This document shows, in pieces, positions 8,255-15,158 of a stretch of 37,968 nucleotides of DNA. This DNA comes from Longimicrobiaceae bacterium (GTDB lineage: Bacteria; Gemmatimonadota; Gemmatimonadetes; Longimicrobiales; Longimicrobiaceae). A program made the translations under genes and the position numbers. Where the stretch lies: positions 1-37,968 of the forward strand of contig JASLAX010000137.1 in NCBI GenBank assembly GCA_030146875.1. The letters are read 5' to 3'. Within the stretch, counting starts at the first letter, position 1. Each line of letters opens with the position of its first letter. The notes below the pieces were generated by a model. The model was not told where the DNA came from and did not search any database. It worked only from the letters and a program-made list of their open reading frames with translations.

Positions 8255-8745
8255 GCGCGGGCGGGGTGGACGAGGACGCGCGGCGCGTGCTGCGGGAGCG
8301 CGCGGCGGCGCTGGCGCGGCCGGCGGAAGCGGACGGGGAGGAGGAGGGGACGGAGGACGTGCTGACCTTCGCCGTGGCGGGCGAGTGGTACGCGCTGGCC
8401 ACGCGGCGCGTGTGCGAGGTGGCGCGGGCGGGGAGCCTGACGCCCGTCCCGGGCGCGCCGCCGCCGCTGGTGGCGCTCACCGCCTGGCGCGGCGAGCTGC
8501 TCCCGGTGCACGACCTGCGTACGATGCTGTCCCTGCCCCCGCGCCCGCCAGGGCCCGCGCCCTGGCTGGTGGTGGTGGGGGAGGTGAGGGCGGCGTTCGG
8601 GGTGGTGGCGGACGAGGTGGGGCGGGTGGGGCCGCTGGCGCCCTCCGCCGTGGCGCCGGTGGACGGCCGGCCCGGGGTGCGGGGCACGACGCGCGACGCG
8701 GTGGCGGTGCTGGACGGGGACGGGCTGCTGGGGACTCACGGATGA
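8251..8745 (+). CDS. cheW: CheW-like coupling protein, second copy
   Basis: 164 residues; GTG at 8251 overlaps the cheR stop (GTGA). An acidic and Arg-rich N-terminal extension of about 38 residues precedes a CheW domain (LTFAVAGEWYALATRRVCEV; PVPGAPPPLVALTAWRGELL; PVHDLRTMLSL). The end (DAVAVLDGDGLL) matches the last beta strand of the domain. It diverges from the first CheW, which suggests a different partner. The position corresponds to WspD in Wsp-type operons. Confidence 0.85.
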   Translation: MSAGGVDEDARRVLRERAAALARPAEADGEEEGTEDVLTFAVAGEWYALATRRVCEVARAGSLTPVPGAPPPLVALTAWRGELLPVHDLRTMLSLPPRPPGPAPWLVVVGEVRAAFGVVADEVGRVGPLAPSAVAPVDGRPGVRGTTRDAVAVLDGDGLLGTHG

Positions 8746-8755
8746 GGAGGCGCGC

Positions 8756-10225
8756 ATGCGCTGGACGGTGAACCGACGCATCGCGGCGGGCTTCGGCCTG
8801 GCGCTGCTGCTGGTGGCGATCGTAACCGGGCTGGGCGCCAACGCCCTGCTGGACACGCGGCGCGACTACGACCAGTCGCTGGACCAGCAGCGCGTGTCGC
8901 TCGCCGCCACCAACGCCGAGCGCCTGTTCGCCGCCGCCAACCTGGCCTTCGTGCGCTACCTGCTGGAGCCCGACGAGCGCTGGTCCCTCCAGCGCGACTC
9001 CCTGGTCCAGAGCGCCGGGCGGGGCTTCGCCGCGCTGCACGACGGCGCGCGCAGCGAGGAGGACCGCGCGGCGTGGCGGACCGCCGGCGACCTGCTGAGG
9101 CGCTGGGACGCGGCGTCGCGCCAGTCGCTGGCCGCCATGCGCGCCGGCCGCCGCGACGAGGCCATCCGCATCCGCGACGCCACCTCGCTCCCCCTGGCGC
9201 GCCAGCTCGAGGGCGTCGTCTCCCGCAGCCGCGCGGCCGAGCGCGACGCCACCGCCATCGCCGTGCAGCGGGCACGGGAGACGACGCGCGGCTCACTGCT
9301 CGGCTTCGGCGTCTTCGCCGCGCTCGCGCTGCTGCTGGGCATCCCCGCCGCCGTCCTGCTCGCCCGCTCCGTCACCGGCCCGCTGCGGCGGACGACCGGC
9401 ACGCTCGCCTCCAGCGCGGCGGAGATCCTGGCGTCCGCCACCCAGCAGGCGTCCGGCGCCTCGCAGACCAGCGCGGCCGTGGCGGAGACCGCGGCCACCG
9501 TGGACGAGGTGGCGCAGACGGCGGAGCAGGTCTCGGAGCGCGCGCGGCTCGTGGCGGACACCGCACAGCGCGCCGCGGAGATCGGCCGGGCCGGGCGGGC
9601 CACGGTGGAGCGCTCCGTGGCGACCATGGGCGAGCTGCGCACGCAGGTGGAGTCCATCGCGGGGAGCATCGTGGCGCTGGCGGAGCAGGCGCAGTCCATC
9701 GGCGAGATCATCGCCAGCGTGGACGAGATCGCGGGGCAGACCAACCTCCTGGCCCTGAACGCCGCCATCGAGGCCTCGCGCGCCGGCGAGTACGGCCGCG
9801 GCTTCTCCGTGGTCGCCGCGGAGATCCGCACCCTGGCCGAGCAGTCGCGCAAGGCGACGGTGCAGGTCCGCCGCATCCTGGGCGAGATCCAGCGCGCCAC
9901 GGCGTCGGCGGTGATGAGCACGGAGGAGGGCACCAAGCAGGCCTCCGCCGGCGCCCGCGAGATCGGCGAGGCGGGCGAGACCATCCGCCAGCTCGCCGAG
10001 ACGGTGGCGGACGCGGCGCAGGCGGCGGTGCAGATCGCGGCCTCGTCGGGCCAGCAGTCGGCGGGGATGGCGCAGATCCGCCAGGCCATGCTGCAGGTGC
10101 AGGACGTGGTGCACCAGAGCCTGGCCGCCATCCGCCAGACGGAGCGCGCCGCGCAGGACCTGCACGACCTGGGCGGGTCGCTGCTGGAGCTGGTGGGCAC
10201 CGGCTCGGCGGCGCGGCGCGCGTGA
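8756..10225 (+). CDS. Methyl-accepting chemotaxis protein of the Wsp-like operon
   Basis: 489 residues. ATG 8756 has a strong GAGGAGG ribosome-binding site, the only gene of the operon after the first that does not start by stop-start overlap. Membrane helix at about 9-30, a helical periplasmic domain of about 150 residues (four-helix-bundle type), second helix at about 180-203, only a short HAMP-like junction (VTGPLRRTTGTL), then the signalling hairpin with tip DEIAGQTNLLALNAAIEASR at about 323-342. There is no C-terminal CheR-binding pentapeptide. It corresponds to WspA/FrzCD as the dedicated receptor of this pathway. Its strong site may give higher expression than its neighbours. Confidence 0.93.
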   Translation: MRWTVNRRIAAGFGLALLLVAIVTGLGANALLDTRRDYDQSLDQQRVSLAATNAERLFAAANLAFVRYLLEPDERWSLQRDSLVQSAGRGFAALHDGARSEEDRAAWRTAGDLLRRWDAASRQSLAAMRAGRRDEAIRIRDATSLPLARQLEGVVSRSRAAERDATAIAVQRARETTRGSLLGFGVFAALALLLGIPAAVLLARSVTGPLRRTTGTLASSAAEILASATQQASGASQTSAAVAETAATVDEVAQTAEQVSERARLVADTAQRAAEIGRAGRATVERSVATMGELRTQVESIAGSIVALAEQAQSIGEIIASVDEIAGQTNLLALNAAIEASRAGEYGRGFSVVAAEIRTLAEQSRKATVQVRRILGEIQRATASAVMSTEEGTKQASAGAREIGEAGETIRQLAETVADAAQAAVQIAASSGQQSAGMAQIRQAMLQVQDVVHQSLAAIRQTERAAQDLHDLGGSLLELVGTGSAARRA

Positions 10226-12396
10226 GCCGCCCGTCCCTCTCCGCGCGGCTGCGGGCCGCGTTCCTGGACGACCTGGACGAGCAGGTCGCCGCGATGAACG
10301 CGGACCTGCTGGCCCTGGAGGCCGCGCCGGGGGCCGCGGCGCCCCTGCGCTCCCTCTTCCGCGCGGCGCACACGCTGAAGGGCGCGGCGCGCGCCGCCGG
10401 CATCGAGCCGGTGGAGCGCCTCTGCCACGCCCTGGAGGAGCGGCTGGCCCGCGCCCGCGACGGGGGCTCCCTCACCCCCGGCGAGTTCCGGCTGCTCTTC
10501 GCGGTGGCGGACGGGCTCGCGGCGGTGGGGATGCGGATGCGCGCGGGCGCGGACGCGGGCGGCGACGAGCTGGACGCCCTCCACCTCGCCGTCGAGCGCG
10601 GGGAGGTTCCCGCTCCCGCTCCCGCGCCCACGGAGGGGGGGCCGGCGGCGCCCTCCACCGCGGCGGCGCTGGAGGGCCGCCTGCGCGTGGGCACCGAGAA
10701 GCTGGACGCGCTCCTCGCCTCCGCCGGGCAGCTCGTGCTGGCCCGCGGGCGCGTGGGCGCGGGCGTGGCCGAGCTGCGTGAGATGGGGGAGCGCGCCGCG
10801 CGGTGGGAGAGCGAGTGGCGGCGCACGGGGCGCGCCCTGCGCGTGGCGGTGGAGAGGTCCGGCGCCCCCGCCGCCACGGTGGACGCCCTGGCGGCGATGG
10901 ACGAGCGGATGCGGGGGCTCGCGCGCGACGCCGGGCGGCTGGCCGACGTCCTGGGCGCCGAGTCGCGCGCGCTGGGCGGGGCGACGGACCGCGTGGCCGA
11001 GGACGTGCGGCGCCTGCGCATGCGGCCCTTCTCCGACGCGGCCGAGGCGCTGCCGCGCGCCGTGCGCGACCTGGCGGAGGCGACCGGGAAGAAGGTGCTG
11101 CTCCGCGTGGACGGGGCGGAGGTGGAGGCCGACCGCGCCGTGATCGACGGGGTGCGCGAGGCGCTGATCCACCTGGCGCGCAACGCGGTGGACCACGGGA
11201 TCGAGACGCCGGAGGAGCGCGCGCGGGCGGGGAAGCCGCCCGCGGGCACCCTGGAGGTGCGCGCCGGGCTGGCCGGTGACGGGATGCGCGTCGTGGTGCG
11301 CGACGACGGGCGGGGGTTCGACGTCGCCGCCATCCGCGCGCGGCTGGAGCGGGGGGGAGGGAGGGCGCCGGAGGACGACGCCGGGGTCCTGGCCGCCCTG
11401 TTCGAGGAGGGGATGTCCACGCGGGACCGAACGACCGTCGTCTCCGGGCGCGGCGTGGGGCTGGGCGCCGTGCGCGCCGCGATGGAGCGCGTGCGCGGGA
11501 CCGTCTCCGCCGCGCCGGGGGAGGCGGGGGGCGCCGTCTTCACGCTGGAGGCGCCGCTGACGCTGGCGACCGTGCGCGCCCTCCTCGCCTGCGTCGGCGG
11601 GACCACGGTGGCGCTGCCGACGGCGGCGGTGGAGCACCTGGTGCGCGTCGACCCCGCCGCGCTGCGCCGCTCCGACGACCGCGACGTCGTCCTCACCCCC
11701 GACGGGCCGGTCCCGGTCGTCTCCCTCGCCGCGCTCCTGGGTCCCCCGCTCGTCGCGCGCCCTCCGGCCGGCCCCCTCTCCGTCGTCCTCCTCCGCACCG
11801 ACCCGCGCCGCGTGGCCGTCGCGGTGGACGAGCTGCTGGGCGAGGAGGAGCTGATGGTGCGGCCCATCGGCACGACGCGCGTCCCGCACCTGGCCGGCGC
11901 GGCCATCCTCCCCAGCGGCGAGGTGGCGCTGGTCGCCAACGCCGCCGAGGTGGTGGCGACGGGCCTCGCGGGCGGCGCGCTCTCCCCCGTCTCCGCTCCG
12001 GCGGAGAGGCGGGAGAGGGCCGTGCCGCGGATCCTGGTGGCGGACGACTCCATCACCACGCGCACGCTGGAGCAGGCCACGCTGGAGGCGGCCGGCTACC
12101 GCGTGGAGACGGCGTTCGACGGCGCGGACGCGTGGCGGATCCTGCAGGAGCGCGGCGCCGACCTGGTCGTGAGCGACGTGGAGATGCCGCGCATGGACGG
12201 CTTCGCCCTCTGCGCCGCCATCCGCGGCTCGCGACATCTCGCGGCCCTCCCGGTCATCCTGGTCACCTCGCTGGAGAAGCCCGAGCACCGCCGCCGCGGG
12301 ATGGAGGCGGGGGCGGACGCGTACCTGGGCAAGTCCGGCTTCGACCAGAACGGCCTGCTCGACACCGTGCGCCGCCTGCTGGGGGAGGGCGCGTGA
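10222..12396 (+). CDS. cheA: CheA-type histidine kinase fused to a receiver domain
   Basis: 724 residues; GTG at 10222 overlaps the receptor stop (GTGA). Order: HPt domain (1-105) with His50 in FRAAHTLKGAARAAG; a Pro/Ala linker in place of a P2 domain; dimerisation region (about 152-270); HATPase (about 285-440) with LIHLARNAVDHGIETPEE, VVRDDGRGFD and SGRGVGLGAVRAA; CheW-like domain (about 445-585); C-terminal receiver (603-724) with Asp608/Asp609 and phospho-acceptor Asp652 (VVSDVEMPRMDG). CheA-REC fusions of this kind (WspE, FrzE) are known from alternative-function pathways, where the attached receiver acts as a phosphate sink or modulator. The separate output regulator is not a GGDEF protein here. 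Confidence 0.94.
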   Translation: MSRPSLSARLRAAFLDDLDEQVAAMNADLLALEAAPGAAAPLRSLFRAAHTLKGAARAAGIEPVERLCHALEERLARARDGGSLTPGEFRLLFAVADGLAAVGMRMRAGADAGGDELDALHLAVERGEVPAPAPAPTEGGPAAPSTAAALEGRLRVGTEKLDALLASAGQLVLARGRVGAGVAELREMGERAARWESEWRRTGRALRVAVERSGAPAATVDALAAMDERMRGLARDAGRLADVLGAESRALGGATDRVAEDVRRLRMRPFSDAAEALPRAVRDLAEATGKKVLLRVDGAEVEADRAVIDGVREALIHLARNAVDHGIETPEERARAGKPPAGTLEVRAGLAGDGMRVVVRDDGRGFDVAAIRARLERGGGRAPEDDAGVLAALFEEGMSTRDRTTVVSGRGVGLGAVRAAMERVRGTVSAAPGEAGGAVFTLEAPLTLATVRALLACVGGTTVALPTAAVEHLVRVDPAALRRSDDRDVVLTPDGPVPVVSLAALLGPPLVARPPAGPLSVVLLRTDPRRVAVAVDELLGEEELMVRPIGTTRVPHLAGAAILPSGEVALVANAAEVVATGLAGGALSPVSAPAERRERAVPRILVADDSITTRTLEQATLEAAGYRVETAFDGADAWRILQERGADLVVSDVEMPRMDGFALCAAIRGSRHLAALPVILVTSLEKPEHRRRGMEAGADAYLGKSGFDQNGLLDTVRRLLGEGA

Positions 12397-13433
12397 TCCG
12401 CGTGGTGGTGGCGGAGGACTCGCGCGCCGCGCGCGAGCTGCTGGTGGAGATCCTGCGCGGCGACCCCGGCATCACCGTGGTGGGCGAGGCGGCGGACGGG
12501 GCGCGGGCGGTGGAGATGGTGGAGCGGATGCGGCCCGACCTGGTGACGATGGACATCCACATGCCGGGGATGGACGGCTTCCAGGCCACGCGTGAGATCA
12601 TGGCGCGCGTGCCCACCCCCATCCTGATCGTCTCCTCCGCCGCCGACCGGTCCGACGTCGCGCTCTCCCTGCAGGCCACCCGCCACGGCGCGCTGATGGT
12701 CCTCCCCAAGCCGTCCTCCCCCGGGTCCCCCACGTTCGACGCCGAGGCGCGGGAGCTGGTGGCGATGGTGAAGGCGCTGGCCGACGTGAAGCTGGTCCGC
12801 CGCCGGACGGTCGCGCCGTCCGCACCCGCGACCGCTTCTCCCGCGCCGGGCCCGCGCCCCGGCCCGCGTCCGCGCGTGGTGGCGGTCGCCGCGTCCACGG
12901 GCGGCCCGGCGGCCATCCAGACGGTGCTCTCCGCCCTGCCGGGGGACTTCCCGCTCCCCGTCCTGGTGGTGCAGCACATCTCCCCCGGCTTCGTGGGCCC
13001 GCTGGCGGAGTGGCTCGGGGGGTCCACGCCGCTGCGCGTGCGCGTGGCCGGGGTGGGGGAGCGGCTCGCCGCGGGCACGGTCTACCTCGCGCCGGACGGC
13101 CACCACCTCGGCGTCGGCGCCGGGGGGCTGGTGCTGCTGGGAGACGGCGCGCCCGTCGCGGGCTTCCGCCCCTCCGGCTCGTTCCTCTTCCAGTCCGTCG
13201 CGCGGGCGTACGGCGCCGCCGCGGTGGCGGTGATCCTGACGGGGATGGGGAGCGACGGGGTGGCGGGGCTGGAGGCGGCGCGGAAGGCGGGCGCCCGCGT
13301 GCTGGCGCAGGACGAGGCCACCTGCGTCGTCTACGGCATGCCGCGGGAGGCGGTCCGCGCGGGGGTGGTGGACGAGGTGCTGCCGCTGGAGGCCATCGCG
13401 GGGCGGCTGCGGGCCCTCGCCACGGCGGGGTGA
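12393..13433 (+). CDS. cheB: CheB protein-glutamate methylesterase
   Basis: 346 residues; GTG at 12393 overlaps the cheA stop (GTGA). The N-terminal receiver (1-125) has Asp54 in VTMDIHMPGMDG. A Pro-rich linker (about 140-160) leads to the methylesterase domain with catalytic Ser168 (AASTGGP), His195 (VVQHISPGF) and Asp288 (TGMGSDG). It removes methyl groups from receptor glutamates and is activated by phosphorylation from CheA. It is the last gene of the operon, as wspF is second to last in Wsp; no wspR-like GGDEF gene follows. Confidence 0.94.
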   Translation: MIRVVVAEDSRAARELLVEILRGDPGITVVGEAADGARAVEMVERMRPDLVTMDIHMPGMDGFQATREIMARVPTPILIVSSAADRSDVALSLQATRHGALMVLPKPSSPGSPTFDAEARELVAMVKALADVKLVRRRTVAPSAPATASPAPGPRPGPRPRVVAVAASTGGPAAIQTVLSALPGDFPLPVLVVQHISPGFVGPLAEWLGGSTPLRVRVAGVGERLAAGTVYLAPDGHHLGVGAGGLVLLGDGAPVAGFRPSGSFLFQSVARAYGAAAVAVILTGMGSDGVAGLEAARKAGARVLAQDEATCVVYGMPREAVRAGVVDEVLPLEAIAGRLRALATAG

Positions 13434-13450
13434 GGGAGGACGGCGGCGGA

Positions 13451-13514
13451 GGGGGAGGACGGGGGAGGGGGAAACGGCGGGCGCCGCGAGGGGAATCCCG
13501 CGCGGCGCCGTCTC
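13451..13514 (+). terminator. G-rich run and hairpin after cheB
   Basis: The 31 bases at 13451-13481 contain four G runs (5, 5, 5 and 3) with short spacers, a possible G-quadruplex on the + strand. Directly after it, GGCGCCGCG (13480-13488) pairs with CGCGGCGCC (13501-13509). Together they probably end the chemosensory operon, which converges on the minus-strand SWIM gene. Confidence 0.5.
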
Positions 13515-13559
13515 GTGATGGGGCCCCGCTCGCGCGGGGGCGGAATGCGTTCTCCCGGG

Positions 13560-13802
13560 CTATTCCACCTCGGCCGGGGACATCACGCCCAGGACGCGCT
13601 CCATGGCCATGGTGTGGCTGCAGGTCTGGTGCGCGTGGAAGTACCCGCAGTCGCAGTGCCAGTGGCCGTCGCGGAAGTCGACCGAGTGGTTGCCGTTGCG
13701 GCCGTCGAACTCGACCTCCAGGCTCTTGAAGTGGATGCGCTCGGGCTCAGTGGCGTACGTCTTGGCCTTCTGGATCTTGTTGATCATCCCGTAGTCGATC
13801 AT
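13560..13802 (-). CDS. Small SWIM zinc-finger protein
   Basis: 80 residues. The start at 13802 is supported by GGAAGG nine bases upstream (minus strand). Residues 50-63 hold the SWIM pattern C-x-C-x8-C-x-H: Cys50, Cys52, Cys61 and His63 in CDCGYFHAHQTCSH. The N-terminal half (MINKIQKAKTYATEP, VEFDGRNGNHSVDF) is basic then beta-like, resembling small stand-alone SWIM proteins seen in several bacterial phyla. SWIM domains bind zinc and are thought to bind nucleic acid or protein; no function is established for these small forms. The gene runs opposite to cheB and has an unusual leader with a terminator upstream, so it may be controlled by attenuation. Confidence 0.8.
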   Translation of the reverse strand: MIDYGMINKIQKAKTYATEPERIHFKSLEVEFDGRNGNHSVDFRDGHWHCDCGYFHAHQTCSHTMAMERVLGVMSPAEVE

Positions 13803-13823
13803 CGCTGCCTTCCGGGTCCGGGG

Positions 13824-13919
13824 TTACGGAAAAAGAAGAACGCCCACGCAGCAGGCTGCGGGGCGTTCCTTGCGGAGCGTCGGTTCGGGGGCACAGGAAT
13901 CGAGGTCACAGATCTTCAC
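13824..13919 (-). CDS. Putative 31-residue leader peptide overlapping a terminator
   Basis: A short frame on the minus strand, GTG 13919 to TAA 13824. AGGAGG lies five bases before the GTG, one of the best ribosome-binding sites in the window. The product begins MKICDLDSC and has four cysteines (4, 9, 23, 24). Codons 18-29 lie within the terminator hairpin and its T-rich tail, and the stop lies 21 bases before the SWIM start. A ribosome moving through this frame would open the terminator hairpin. It could be a true attenuator peptide, a small protein, or chance. No homology is claimed. Confidence 0.35.
   Translation of the reverse strand: MKICDLDSCAPEPTLRKERPAACCVGVLLFP
13838..13868 (-). terminator. 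Intrinsic terminator in the SWIM gene leader
   Basis: On the minus strand the sequence forms an outer stem (GAACGCCC with GGGCGTTC, 13861-13868 and 13838-13845) and an inner stem (GCAGC with GCTGC), then the tail TTCTTTTT. It is oriented to stop minus-strand transcripts only 36 bases before the SWIM start codon, the layout of a transcription attenuator. Confidence 0.75.
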
Positions 13920-14011
13920 CTCACCCTCCTTTCCGGCTTCGCCCGGGGGGAGGGCGCGCTGCGTGCGCGCGGTCCCGGCGGGCGGGGGAGCGGGCTCTCG
14001 CCGTGCTCCGC

Positions 14012-14112
14012 GTCACGAGACCGTCCGTAGCGGTCCCGCGGTCGATCATCGGTCTCTGGATCGAAGGTATCGACGCCGGAGCGTTCCCGCAACGGTCTCG
14101 TGACCCTTTTTT
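14012..14112 (+). repeat. 13-bp perfect inverted repeat closing an 80-base unit, followed by T7
   Basis: GTCACGAGACCGT (14012-14024) and ACGGTCTCGTGAC (14092-14104) are perfect reverse complements 67 bases apart. The enclosed part can form further helices, for example GTCGAT (14041-14046) with ATCGAC (14069-14074). CCTTTTTTT follows on the + strand. This may be a structured RNA ending in a terminator on the + strand, or a pair of operator half-sites flanking the minus-strand promoter at 14064-14092. No known RNA family was recognised. The 330 bases between the SWIM leader and the gene at 14249 hold nothing else that could be supported. Confidence 0.5.
14064..14092 (-). promoter_or_regulatory. 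Candidate sigma-70 promoter of the SWIM gene leader
   Basis: On the minus strand TTGCGG (14092-14087) and TACCTT (14069-14064) are spaced by 17 bases. This predicts a start near 14057 and a leader of about 255 bases before the SWIM gene. The same hexamer pair and spacing occur upstream of the gene at 20646, which supports it as a promoter form in this genome. Confidence 0.4.
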
Positions 14113-14248
14113 TCCAGCGAGGGGGCGGGCGCAATTTCCGTGCTATCCGCGCGACATCCGGCCCCGCCGGATGCCGTTGCCGGAACGCATCTTGCGACCC
14201 GCTCGCCTTGGGCGGAACGGCGAATGTGAACCTCACCACGGAGGAACG

Positions 14249-14449
14249 ATGGGGGAGCTGAAGACGACGCACCAGGGACCGGGCAAGGTCACCACGGGCA
14301 ACACGCCGCAGTGCGACCCGGGCGACGACAACCAGGGCGCCGAGTTCGGGACCAGGGACCGCGCGACGAGAGGCACCAACCGCGACGCGGACGAGTCCGG
14401 CCAGTCCAGGAACCAGGGCCACGGCCACCCGCGCGAGGAGCGAGGCTGA
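14249..14449 (+). CDS. Small hydrophilic protein of unknown function
   Basis: 66 residues from ATG 14249, with a strong CGGAGGA ribosome-binding site. The product is almost entirely polar (rich in Gly, Asp, Asn, Gln, Arg and Thr; for example TTGNTPQCDPGDDNQGAEFG) with no hydrophobic core, so it is probably disordered. No family is recognised. A strong terminator follows, so it is likely a single-gene unit. Composition resembles small stress or desiccation-type hydrophilic proteins, but that is only an impression. Confidence 0.6.
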   Translation: MGELKTTHQGPGKVTTGNTPQCDPGDDNQGAEFGTRDRATRGTNRDADESGQSRNQGHGHPREERG

Positions 14450-14473
14450 CCCTCCGCCCGCACTCGATCGCAC

Positions 14474-14513
14474 CAGCAGGGGCCGCGTCCAGCTCAGGGC
14501 GCGGCCCCTGCTG
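14474..14513 (+). terminator. Terminator-like hairpin after the small hydrophilic gene
   Basis: A perfect 14-bp stem (14474-14487 with 14500-14513; core GCAGGGGCCGCG) encloses a 12-base loop 24 bases after the stop. There is no T tract. Confidence 0.65.
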
Positions 14514-14644
14514 CGTCCGCCCTCCCGCCGAAGGTGCCGCACGCACGTCAACAGGGTGGAGTCGACGATCTTCGGGATGCGTTCGGTGTATCACCTGGAG
14601 TGGCGGGACCCGGCGCGGGGACCTCGGAAAAAACGGAGGAGGAG

Positions 14645-14950
14645 ATGACGAGGGAGACGATCGACCTGACGGCCGCGGGGAGCGTCGACCTCCCGCGCCT
14701 GGAGCGGTCGCTGGGCCTGCGGGTGGAGCCGCGGGGCCGCGGCCGCTACCGCGTGAGCGGCGGCCGCGACGAGCACTGGGTGGACCTCCACACGGTCGCC
14801 CACCCCCGCTGCGACTGCGGCGACCACCTCTGGCGCGACCGCGTCTGCAAGCACATCCTGGCCGCCCTCCTCCGCGAAGGCGACGAGCGCGTCCTGCGCG
14901 CCCTGGGTGGGCTGGTCGCCCGGCTACGCTCCCTCACCCAGGCAGCGTAG
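14645..14950 (+). CDS. Second small SWIM zinc-finger protein
   Basis: 101 residues. ATG 14645 is chosen because a GGAGGAG ribosome-binding site lies immediately upstream; the frame is open for a further 37 codons upstream without supporting signals. The SWIM pattern is Cys56-x-Cys58-x9-Cys68-x-His70 in CDCGDHLWRDRVCKH, preceded by a beta-rich stretch (GRYRVSGGRDEHWVDLHT) and followed by a C-terminal helix. It is the second stand-alone SWIM protein within 1.1 kb but is on the opposite strand and clearly diverged from the first. Zinc binding is expected; the function is unknown. Together they may form a small regulatory pair. Confidence 0.75.
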   Translation: MTRETIDLTAAGSVDLPRLERSLGLRVEPRGRGRYRVSGGRDEHWVDLHTVAHPRCDCGDHLWRDRVCKHILAALLREGDERVLRALGGLVARLRSLTQAA

Positions 14951-15104
14951 CCGCGGCATCCAAGGGGGTCCCGCAGGAGTAAGCCTGAGCACTCGCCGTC
15001 CGAAGTGCGCACCTCCCAGTCGCCAGGGCCCGGACTCGTGCGGGTTTATTCGCACGAGGCGCAGAGAAATGTGCGAGTTGGGGCAGAGCGGTTCGGTGCT
15101 CGAG

Positions 15105-15125
15105 GGCGTCTTCTCGGAAGACGCC
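15105..15125 (-). terminator. Hairpin downstream of the methylase gene
   Basis: GGCGTCTTC and GAAGACGCC form a perfect 9-bp stem with a three-base loop, 34 bases beyond the methylase stop in its direction of transcription. A second hairpin (TCGTGCG/CGCACGA, 15036-15057) follows. Neither has a clear T tract on that strand, so terminator function is tentative. Confidence 0.45.
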
Positions 15126-15158
15126 ATACTCCACCCGGTGCTGGCGTGACAAGCTTAT

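Noticed and set aside
13916..14551. Minus-strand frame of 211 codons across the small hydrophilic gene and the inverted repeat
   Set aside because: No ribosome-binding site and Arg/Pro-rich translation; it conflicts with the better supported + strand gene at 14249.
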